Assembly (NCBI GenBank): GCA_902465495.1
Contig: CABQND010000007.1
Location: forward strand, 1-42,640
From: an uncultured Eubacteriales bacterium
GTDB lineage: Bacteria; Bacillota; Clostridia; Christensenellales; Borkfalkiaceae
Direction of reading: 5' to 3'
DNA: 42,640 bases
The notes beneath the pieces were generated by a model. It did not search any database, had not been told where the DNA came from, and saw only the letters and a program-made list of their open reading frames with translations. Shown in pieces: positions 24,430 through 31,285 of the stretch; position 1 is the stretch's first letter; each line of letters begins with the position of its first letter. The position numbers were made by a program, and so were the translations under genes.

Positions 24430-25491
24430 ATGGAAAAGAAAACGGGTTTTGTCAAGACATTCTGTACACTTGTCGGAACGGTTGTGGGGGCCGGATTTGT
24501 TTCGGGGGCGGAACTTGTCCGCTTTTTTCCGGAAAACGGATTTGTGGCATATGCATATCTCGCTGCAATTCTGTTCTTTTTCGGGTTTGGCCTCTTATTT
24601 GCTTGTGGCAGGCGTTTCGGCGGATTTGACGGTCTGATGCAAGCGGCGTTTGGTCGATTGGCGCCTGTCGTGCGCTCTCTTGTTCTCGCGTGTTCGCTCA
24701 TCATTTGTGCGGGTATGCTTGCGGGATTAGATTCAGTCATGTATGAGGGGTTTTCAGTCCCGAAATATTTACCGGTTTTGTCGATAACGGTGCTGATCGC
24801 GGTCTATTTTCTCTGCGATAAAGGTATCGGTGCCATCGGGGTGGTGAATGCTTGTCTTGTTCCGGCAATCCTTTTATTTGTGGCGTGGCTTGCCTGCGGC
24901 GAACTGAATTTCGGAGGTGCATATTCCCCGCAAGACAGCTTTCGGAACATGACTGACGTATTCTTATACGCGGGGATGAACGTCTTCCTTGCCGCACCCA
25001 TCGCGTGTGACCTCGGTAAGCGCGCAGGGAAGAACGGTACTTTTGCGTGTATCGGGGCTTCTGCCGTGATAGGTGTAAGTATCGCGGTGATTCTTGCCAC
25101 AATTTTTGCCGCGGCCGGCATTTCTGCGGATGTGCCGCTCTTGCGAGCGATCGGCGGCGGAGTCGCCGGAAAATTATTTTCTGCTGTATCCGCTTTCGGG
25201 ATCGTAACCACTCTATTTTCCGCATATTATCCGTTGCATGAGCGGGCGCGTGCATCTTCCCATCCGCGAATAGGACGTATTTTGGTTTGTGTGGCGGCGT
25301 TTGGACTTTCGCGCATGGGCCTTCGCACAATCGTTTCACATGTTTATCCTTTGTTAGGCGGGGCGGGGCTTCTTTTTCTCGCGGTTTGTGTTTTTGCCGT
25401 GTTTCAAGCGGCGCATGGTCGAACTTTTGTTGTTAGGGTAAAAAAATGCCGCGTGCGTTCCTGTCAAAAGATGCTCAAAAATATTGTTTAA
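24430..25491 (+). CDS. YkvI-like multi-spanning membrane protein
   Basis: The 353-residue protein has about ten hydrophobic spans. It opens with the motif TLVGTVVGAGFVSGAELVRFF (split as TLVGTVVGAGF and VSGAELVRFF), typical of the YkvI family within the APC transporter superfamily. The GAGF/SGAE residues lie in the unwound first helix that binds substrate in LeuT-fold carriers. No Shine-Dalgarno sequence is visible before the ATG, and TATAGT at 24416-24421 sits about the right distance upstream to act as a -10 of a nearly leaderless mRNA, but no -35 matches. The substrate is unknown. The gene ends at a strong hairpin and shows no link to neighbours. Confidence 0.85.
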   Translation: MEKKTGFVKTFCTLVGTVVGAGFVSGAELVRFFPENGFVAYAYLAAILFFFGFGLLFACGRRFGGFDGLMQAAFGRLAPVVRSLVLACSLIICAGMLAGLDSVMYEGFSVPKYLPVLSITVLIAVYFLCDKGIGAIGVVNACLVPAILLFVAWLACGELNFGGAYSPQDSFRNMTDVFLYAGMNVFLAAPIACDLGKRAGKNGTFACIGASAVIGVSIAVILATIFAAAGISADVPLLRAIGGGVAGKLFSAVSAFGIVTTLFSAYYPLHERARASSHPRIGRILVCVAAFGLSRMGLRTIVSHVYPLLGGAGLLFLAVCVFAVFQAAHGRTFVVRVKKCRVRSCQKMLKNIV

Positions 25492-25499
25492 TTAAATTT

Positions 25500-25534
25500 G
25501 CCCCGCGAAGCCGCATTCAGCGGCTTCGCGGGGC
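25500..25534. terminator. Strong GC-rich hairpin between convergent genes
   Basis: GCCCCGCGAAGCCGC pairs perfectly with GCGGCTTCGCGGGGC around a five-base loop. It lies between the YkvI-like gene and the ABC permease gene; flanks are AT-rich but the T-runs are short. Confidence 0.8.
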
Positions 25535-25554
25535 ATTATTCATTCGACGCGCTA

Positions 25555-26367
25555 TCAGGAGCGGTCGGTTTTGACAAGAATTTTTTCGGCAAGAGCAACG
25601 AGTGCATACATTCCGGCAGCGAGTACGCATAGGATGGCTGTCGCCGCCATTACGAGGTCGAGCTTGAAAACTTGGCCGCCATATACGATCAGGTAGCCGA
25701 GTCCCGCTTTCGATACGATGTATTCACCCATAATGGAGCCGATCCATGCCATGCCTACGCAGATTTTCAGCATTCCTATGAACTGCGGCAGGGCGGAAGG
25801 GATGACAAGTTTAAACAGGATTTGCCGTTTTGTAGCGCCCATGGAACGCAGAAGCAAAATCTTATTTTTATCGGTTGCAAGGAATCCGCCCAACATATTC
25901 ATGATCGCGACGATGATACCGACGAGCACAGTCATAAATACAATTGCTGAAGAGCCGGTACCAAACCAAACGATAATGACGGGGCCGAGGGCGATTTTGG
26001 GCAAACTGTTTAAAACAACAATATACGGTTCGAGTACTTTACGTGCGGTTTCGCTCCACCATAGCGCGAGCGCAATAAAAGTGCCGAGCGAGACGGCGAT
26101 GGCAAAGCCGACGAGCGTTTCCCAGAGTGTAGTGCCGATGTGATAAAAAAGCGAGCCGTCACGGGCGAGGTCGGCGATCATGATAGCGATGCGCGAAGGG
26201 GAGCTGATAATAAACGGATCTACGATTTGAAGTCCCGCGATCAGTTCCCAAATACCGAGTATTGCGAGCAAGAGTCCGAATCGTGCTGCCTGTACGACAA
26301 TTTTACCGCGGCGCACTTTTTTTAAGTACAAAGCGTGTTCGGCAGAGCAATTGAGCGCTTTTTTCAT
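25555..26367 (-). CDS. ABC transporter permease, SsuC/TauC/ThiX-like
   Basis: The start at 26367 (MKKALNCS) has GGAAGGAG upstream and overlaps the ATPase stop codon as ATGA, implying translational coupling. The 270-residue protein has about six membrane spans. The cytoplasmic EAA-type loop that contacts the ATPase is seen in LLLRSMGATKRQILFKLVIP, with the conserved Gly of GATKRQ. PKIALGPVIIVWFGTGSSA is characteristic of permeases for nitrate, sulfonate, taurine and pyrimidine precursors. It is the last gene of a three-gene importer operon. Confidence 0.93.
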   Translation of the reverse strand: MKKALNCSAEHALYLKKVRRGKIVVQAARFGLLLAILGIWELIAGLQIVDPFIISSPSRIAIMIADLARDGSLFYHIGTTLWETLVGFAIAVSLGTFIALALWWSETARKVLEPYIVVLNSLPKIALGPVIIVWFGTGSSAIVFMTVLVGIIVAIMNMLGGFLATDKNKILLLRSMGATKRQILFKLVIPSALPQFIGMLKICVGMAWIGSIMGEYIVSKAGLGYLIVYGGQVFKLDLVMAATAILCVLAAGMYALVALAEKILVKTDRS

Positions 26368-27131
26368 ATGTTCAACTCCTTCCAAAGTATTTCGAACCAC
26401 GACGAAAAACGCGGGGATTCGCGCCGTTTCAGTGGTTCTGTATTGCCGAATTCCAGTTCATGCGATGCGACGACACTTGCAGGTCTTGCGCTGAGGACGA
26501 GAATGCGATCCGCGACCGAAATTGCTTCGGAAATATCGTGGGTCACGAGCAATGCAGTCTTTTTTTCGCTGCGGATAATATTATATACGTCGTCGCATAC
26601 GGAAAGCCGGGTTTGGTAGTCAAGAGCGGAGAAGGGCTCGTCGAGCAGGAGGATCTCGGGCTGGATTGCGAGCGTGCGTATAAGTGCGGCGCGTTGACGC
26701 ATACCGCCGGACAGCTGGTCGGGGTAGTGTTTTAAAAAGCCGCCGAGCCCGTATTTTTCGGCGAGGGAAAGCGCGCGGTTACGGTTTTCGGGGGTATTTT
26801 TTTTCTGGATTTCCAAAGGAAGGAATATGTTTGCCTCAACCGTGCGCCAGGGAAAGAGTTCATCGCGTTGGAGCATATAGCCGAACACTTCCGCGCCTTT
26901 CTTTTCCCCGCGCACGCGGATTTTGCCCGCAGACGGTTTTAAAAGTCCCGCTGCAAGTGAAAGCACGGTTGTTTTGCCGCAGCCGGAAGGACCGATCACG
27001 GCAATGAATTCGCCCTCGTATACGCAAAAGCTCATGTCTTTTGCGGCGAGCGTTTCTCCCGTGTTTGTATGATAGGTCAGACTCACGCCCTCGAATGAAA
27101 GGATAGGGCGCGCAGTGTTTCGTTCGTTCAT
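26364..27131 (-). CDS. ABC transporter ATP-binding protein, SsuB/TauB/ThiZ-like
   Basis: CGAGGAAAC precedes the ATG. All motifs of an active ATPase are present: Walker A GPSGCGKTT (47-55), Q-loop Gln87, signature LSGGM (139-143), Walker B LLLDEP (160-165) and the switch His in LVTHD. The 255-residue size fits a single-domain ATPase that dimerises under the permease. QRDELFPWRTVEANI is typical of the nitrate/sulfonate/taurine group. It is the middle gene of the operon; a GC-rich hairpin separates it from the binding-protein gene. Confidence 0.95.
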   Translation of the reverse strand: MNERNTARPILSFEGVSLTYHTNTGETLAAKDMSFCVYEGEFIAVIGPSGCGKTTVLSLAAGLLKPSAGKIRVRGEKKGAEVFGYMLQRDELFPWRTVEANIFLPLEIQKKNTPENRNRALSLAEKYGLGGFLKHYPDQLSGGMRQRAALIRTLAIQPEILLLDEPFSALDYQTRLSVCDDVYNIIRSEKKTALLVTHDISEAISVADRILVLSARPASVVASHELEFGNTEPLKRRESPRFSSWFEILWKELNI

Positions 27132-27156
27132 AAAAGTTTCCTCGTTTCAGTTTTCG

Positions 27157-27184
27157 GCGCCGCGTCGGTTTTCCGCCGCGGCGC
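27157..27184 (-). other. Intercistronic GC-rich hairpin in the ABC operon
   Basis: GCGCCGCG (27157-27164) pairs with CGCGGCGC (27177-27184) between the binding-protein stop and the ATPase ribosome binding site. No T-run follows, so it may protect the upstream message from 3' decay and raise binding-protein levels. Confidence 0.5.
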
Positions 27185-27215
27185 AATTTGCCTTATACGT
27201 TTTGTTTATTTTGCG

Positions 27216-28226
27216 TCATTTATTCAGTTCGGCGTAAATTTTAGAGGAATATGAAACATCGATGAGGTCGGAAAAATTCACGCGTTTTTCCAGTTCGCCC
27301 GAGTTGTCTATAATGTCTTGCAAGCGATTAAACGCATCTTCGGTCATGGTCATGTCTTCCTGCCAGGCGTCGATCGACTTATAGCTGTCAAGAGAAGTTT
27401 TGATCGATTCTTCTGAGGTCCCGTCAAAGTAGGGCAAAAGCACTTTGGCTGCTTCGGCACTGTCTGTACCGTTGATGTATGCGATGCCGCGCATAATGGC
27501 TCGCAAGAATCCTTCAATGAGTTCTTCGTTGTTTGAGATATAATTTTCGCGTGCGATATAGCAAGTATAGGGCACTTCGCCCGACGCTTCGCCGACGGAT
27601 GCGACTATATAGCCTTTGCCTGCTTTTTCATATTCGGAGGCGGTGGGTTCAAACATTGTGCAGTAATCGGACGTTCCGCCTTCAAAAGCCGCCGTCATGT
27701 TATTAAAATTGACGTCATAATTCATGGAAACGTTCTGACCGTCGTACAGGCCATTCTGGTTGAGGATGTATTCGAAAGTCATGGCAGGAACGCCGCCTTT
27801 TCTTCCGGCAAGTATGTCTTTTCCTTCCAGGCTGGTTTTCCAGTCGAAGGTGTCAGCTTCATCGATGCGCGAAACGAGGAAAGAGCCGTCCCGTTTGGTC
27901 AACTGACCAAATACTTTCGGAACATTATTGGACCCCCCGATAAGCACATAGAGAGCTGCTTCGGGACCGCAGAATCCGATATCCGCGCTTCCGGAAAGAA
28001 CAGCCGCCATAACCGCATCGGCGCCGCCGCCGTTGGAAAGTTCGATTTCGATGCCTTCTTCTTCGAAGTATCCGAGCTCGTCGGCTGCATACATGGGGGC
28101 ATAGAAAATGGAATGCGTCACTTCGCTGACGCGGATTTTTGTGAGTCCGTCTTCGCTTGTTCCGCACGCCGCGAAAGGTACGACGGCGAAGAGGACACAG
28201 AAAATTGCCGCAATGATTTTTTTCAT
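27216..28226 (-). CDS. ABC transporter substrate-binding lipoprotein (NMT1/THI5-like)
   Basis: The start at 28226 (MKKIIAAIFC) has AAGGGAGAA upstream; the longer frame is not supported. The signal peptide ends in PFAAC, so Cys21 should be lipidated. The mature part has the SsuA/NMT1 pattern: IFYAPMYAADELGYFEEEGIE, then GGGADAVMAAVLSGSADIGFCG, and later the DYCTMFEP hinge region. Such proteins bring sulfonates, nitrate-like anions or thiamine precursors to the permease. I see no TPP riboswitch upstream and the pocket cannot be read by eye, so the ligand stays open. It is the first gene of the operon. Confidence 0.92.
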   Translation of the reverse strand: MKKIIAAIFCVLFAVVPFAACGTSEDGLTKIRVSEVTHSIFYAPMYAADELGYFEEEGIEIELSNGGGADAVMAAVLSGSADIGFCGPEAALYVLIGGSNNVPKVFGQLTKRDGSFLVSRIDEADTFDWKTSLEGKDILAGRKGGVPAMTFEYILNQNGLYDGQNVSMNYDVNFNNMTAAFEGGTSDYCTMFEPTASEYEKAGKGYIVASVGEASGEVPYTCYIARENYISNNEELIEGFLRAIMRGIAYINGTDSAEAAKVLLPYFDGTSEESIKTSLDSYKSIDAWQEDMTMTEDAFNRLQDIIDNSGELEKRVNFSDLIDVSYSSKIYAELNK

Positions 28227-28347
28227 GAAGTTTCTCCCTTTGGGGTTGTATTTGTCAATAATACATAGTATGCAGGGAGGCTTTGTTTTGACAGGAAAAA
28301 AGCAAAGTAAAATCTTGGTTTTACGGGGCGGCAAAACCTGAATTTAA

Positions 28348-28376
28348 TTGACAATTTGCGCGCGATTTTATATAAT
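28348..28376 (+). promoter_or_regulatory. Consensus promoter of valS
   Basis: TTGACA (28348-28353) and TATAAT (28371-28376) are perfect hexamers 17 bases apart. Confidence 0.88.
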
Positions 28377-28382
28377 ATTCAC

Positions 28383-28494
28383 TATTAACGACAAAATTAT
28401 TGTGTAAGATCGAACGCGGCGATGCTGAGGGAAGGCATGGGGGTGAGAGCGCCGCGGCGAGCGAGGCACCCGCAAAGGCGGCAGGAAGGTGTTT
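28383..28494 (+). promoter_or_regulatory. GC-rich valS leader with alternative pairings, no T-box seen
   Basis: The leader is about 110 bases. GCGGCG (28416-28421) can pair with CGCCGC (28450-28455). GCCGC at 28451-28455 can instead pair with GCGGC (28478-28482), next to the ribosome binding site AGGAAGG (28483-28489). GGGTG (28440-28444) can pair with CACCC (28467-28471). These are mutually exclusive in part, which could allow regulation. The conserved T-box sequence near AGGGTGGNACCGCG is absent and the leader is too short for one. Confidence 0.4.
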
Positions 28495-31122
28495 ATGGAA
28501 ATGCAGAAGACGTACAATCCCAAAGATTTTGAGGAGCGGCTGTATGCCGACTGGACGGACAACAATTATTTCCGTGCGGAAGCGGATCCGTCCAAGATCC
28601 CTTTTACCATCGTTATTCCGCCTCCGAACATCACGGGACAGCTTCATTTGGGACATGCTCTCGACAATACGATCATCGACGCCCTGATCCGTTTCAAAAG
28701 GATGCAGGGATATTCGGCGTTATACCTTCCCGGGTGCGATCATGCATCCATTGCGACGGAAGTCAAGATCGTCGAGCAGATGAAAAAGGAAGGGCTGACC
28801 AAAGCGGACGTCGGCAGGGAAGGCTTTTTAAAACGCGCATGGGCGTGGAAAGAAAAGTACGGCGGCAGGATCGTCGAGCAGATGAAGAAGATGGGCGTAT
28901 CCTGCGACTGGTCGCGCCTTGCGTTTACAATGGACGAAAATTGCTCCCGCGCGGTGCGGGAGGTGTTTGTCAACCTCTACGATAAGGGGCTGATCTACCG
29001 CGGAGATCGCATTATCAACTGGTGTCCCGGCTGTAAGACGGCGCTTTCGGATGCGGAAGTGGAATACAGTGAGGACGCTTCGTTTTTCTGGCATTTGAAA
29101 TATCCTGTCAAGGACAGCGACGAATATATCGTCGTTGCGACGACCCGACCCGAGACGATGCTCGGCGATACGGCGGTAGCGGTCAATCCCAAGGACAAGC
29201 GTTATGAACACATGGTCGGCAAGACGCTTGTATTGCCGCTGGTGGGAAGGGAGATTCCCGTCATTGCAGATGATTACGTCGATATGGAATTCGGATCGGG
29301 TGCGGTAAAGATCACGCCCGCGCACGATCCAAACGACTTTGAGGTGGGGTTGCGGCACAACCTGCCGGTCATCCGCGTTATGAACGATGACGGTACAATG
29401 AACGCGGAAGCGGGCAAATACGAAGGGATGGACCGCTTTGCGGCGCGCGAGAAGATCGTGGAAGATCTGAAAGCCTGCGGAGCGCTCGTCAAGATCGAGC
29501 CGCACGCGCACAATGTCGGGCATTGTTACCGTTGCAAGAGTACGGTGGAGCCGATCGTTTCCAAACAATGGTTCGTGAAGATGGCGCCGCTTGCAAAACC
29601 CGCGATCGACGCGGTTGCGCGCAAAAAGATCAAATTTACGCCCGAGCGATTCTCCAAAATTTATTTTAATTGGATGGAGGGGATCAAGGATTGGTGTATT
29701 TCCCGCCAGCTGTGGTGGGGACACCGCATCCCCGTTTGGTATTGCGAGGATTGCGGCGAAATGATCGTTTCCAAGACCGATCCTTCCGAATGCCCGCACT
29801 GTCACGGTAAGAACCTCAAACAGGACGAGGATGTTCTGGATACTTGGTTTTCCTCGGCGCTGTGGCCGTTCTCGACCCTCGGCTATCCCGATGAGACGGA
29901 GGATTTCAAGTATTTTTATCCGACGGACGTTTTGTCCTGCGGGTACGATATTATTTTCTTCTGGGTCGCGCGCATGATCTTTTCGGGGATCGAGCATACG
30001 GGCAAAGTTCCGTTCCGCGATGTTCTTTTGCATGGCATCGTGCGCGACGAGCAGGGCAGGAAAATGTCCAAATCGCTGGGCAACGGGATCGACCCGCTGG
30101 AAGTGATCGATGAATATGGCGCGGATTCTCTGCGCTTCTCTCTGATTACGGGTGTTGCGCCGGGCAACGACAGCCGTTACAGTAAAGGCAAGGTCGAAGC
30201 GGCGCGCAATTTCATGAATAAGATCTGGAATGCATCCCGTTTTGTGCTCATGAATGCGGAAGGTATCAATATTCCGCCTATGAGTGAAATTAAGCTCACG
30301 TCTGCGGATAAATGGATCGTTTCCAGATTGGAAAGCTGTATCCGCGAAGTGACGCTGAACATGGGCAAATTTGAGCTTGGTATTGCCGCAGGCGCCCTGT
30401 ACGATTTCCTTTGGAGCGATTTCTGCGATTGGTACATCGAGCTTTGCAAGAGCTCGTTGTATGGCGACGATGCGCAAAAGAAGGCGGCAACTCTCTCTGT
30501 CTTGTGCTTTGTGCTTGAAAACTCGCTCAAACTTTTGCATCCGTTTGTTCCTTTTATTACAGACGAGATCTATCGCAATATCCCGGGGACGAAAGGAAGC
30601 ATCATGGTTTCGGAATTCCCTTGCTACAATTCCAAGCTTGCATACAAGAAGGAAGCAAAGGCATTTGAGCCTGTCATGGACGTGATCAAGAGTGTCCGCA
30701 ATATGAAGACGTCGGTCAATTGCCCGCCTGCGAAAAAGGTGAAGTTGTATATTGCCACGCCGAACAAGCGTGTTTTTGCCGCGAATGCGGGAGCAATTGC
30801 GAAACTTGCGGGCGCAAGCTCGATCGAATATGTTGAAAGCGGTGCGGACATTACCGAAAAAACGCTTTCGCAAGTTTTGGAGGCTTGTACGATTTTCGTG
30901 CCGCTTGGGGAGCTTGTCGACATTGAAAAAGAAAAGGAACGCCTTGCCAAAGAATTGGAAAGGGTCATTGGCGAAATCGGACGTGCGGACGGAAAATTGC
31001 ATAACCGCGGTTTTGTCGATAAGGCGCCTAAGGCGCTCGTGGATGCGGAACGTGCAAAGCTCGATAAATTTATCGAAATGAAAGAAAAAATTGAAAAACA
31101 GCTCAAGGATCTGCAAGCTTGA
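28495..31122 (+). CDS. valS: Valyl-tRNA synthetase
   Basis: The ATG at 28495 lies five bases after AGGAAGG; the next ATG (28501) is also possible. The 875-residue class I enzyme has the HIGH-type motif in PPPNITGQLHLGHAL (~43-57) and KMSKS at ~523-527. The editing domain between them contains ATTRPETMLGDTAVAVNP, and DWCISRQLWWGHRIPVW marks the region before a zinc-binding pair (CEDCG ... CPHCHG). The last ~65 residues are a charged coiled-coil arm that binds tRNA. It charges tRNA-Val and edits threonine. It has its own consensus promoter and a downstream hairpin. Confidence 0.98.
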   Translation: MEMQKTYNPKDFEERLYADWTDNNYFRAEADPSKIPFTIVIPPPNITGQLHLGHALDNTIIDALIRFKRMQGYSALYLPGCDHASIATEVKIVEQMKKEGLTKADVGREGFLKRAWAWKEKYGGRIVEQMKKMGVSCDWSRLAFTMDENCSRAVREVFVNLYDKGLIYRGDRIINWCPGCKTALSDAEVEYSEDASFFWHLKYPVKDSDEYIVVATTRPETMLGDTAVAVNPKDKRYEHMVGKTLVLPLVGREIPVIADDYVDMEFGSGAVKITPAHDPNDFEVGLRHNLPVIRVMNDDGTMNAEAGKYEGMDRFAAREKIVEDLKACGALVKIEPHAHNVGHCYRCKSTVEPIVSKQWFVKMAPLAKPAIDAVARKKIKFTPERFSKIYFNWMEGIKDWCISRQLWWGHRIPVWYCEDCGEMIVSKTDPSECPHCHGKNLKQDEDVLDTWFSSALWPFSTLGYPDETEDFKYFYPTDVLSCGYDIIFFWVARMIFSGIEHTGKVPFRDVLLHGIVRDEQGRKMSKSLGNGIDPLEVIDEYGADSLRFSLITGVAPGNDSRYSKGKVEAARNFMNKIWNASRFVLMNAEGINIPPMSEIKLTSADKWIVSRLESCIREVTLNMGKFELGIAAGALYDFLWSDFCDWYIELCKSSLYGDDAQKKAATLSVLCFVLENSLKLLHPFVPFITDEIYRNIPGTKGSIMVSEFPCYNSKLAYKKEAKAFEPVMDVIKSVRNMKTSVNCPPAKKVKLYIATPNKRVFAANAGAIAKLAGASSIEYVESGADITEKTLSQVLEACTIFVPLGELVDIEKEKERLAKELERVIGEIGRADGKLHNRGFVDKAPKALVDAERAKLDKFIEMKEKIEKQLKDLQA

Positions 31123-31144
31123 TAAGTTTCAGGGGAGCAGATTG

Positions 31145-31184
31145 GAAAGCGCGGCGCCTTCTTTACGGGAGGGGCCGCGCTTTC
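31145..31184 (+). terminator. Hairpin after valS
   Basis: GAAAGCGCGGC pairs with GCCGCGCTTTC across an 18-base loop. The T-run is short, so termination strength is uncertain. Confidence 0.55.
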
Positions 31185-31285
31185 GCAATATTAGGTACAC
31201 AAAGCAGACTTTCTGTTTTCTGTATCGGCATAACCGCAGTGCGGCGCGAATATAATACCACGTAAACAAACAGAAAGAGGTCAGT

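Noticed and set aside
28227..28347. TPP or other riboswitch ahead of the ABC binding-protein gene
   Set aside because: The leader is short and I see none of the conserved TPP motifs.
28383..28494. T-box riboswitch upstream of valS
   Set aside because: The leader is too short and lacks the conserved T-box sequence.
28828..31116. Very long (762-codon) minus-strand frame opposite valS
   Set aside because: It is the mirror of a highly expressed gene with strong codon bias; the translation is Arg/His/Phe-rich without any domain, and valS itself is certain.
31210..31276. Inverted repeat TTTCTGTTT / AAACAGAAA before the P-type ATPase
   Set aside because: The arms are about 50 bases apart, AT-rich, and the left arm lies upstream of the likely transcription start, so it is easily chance.
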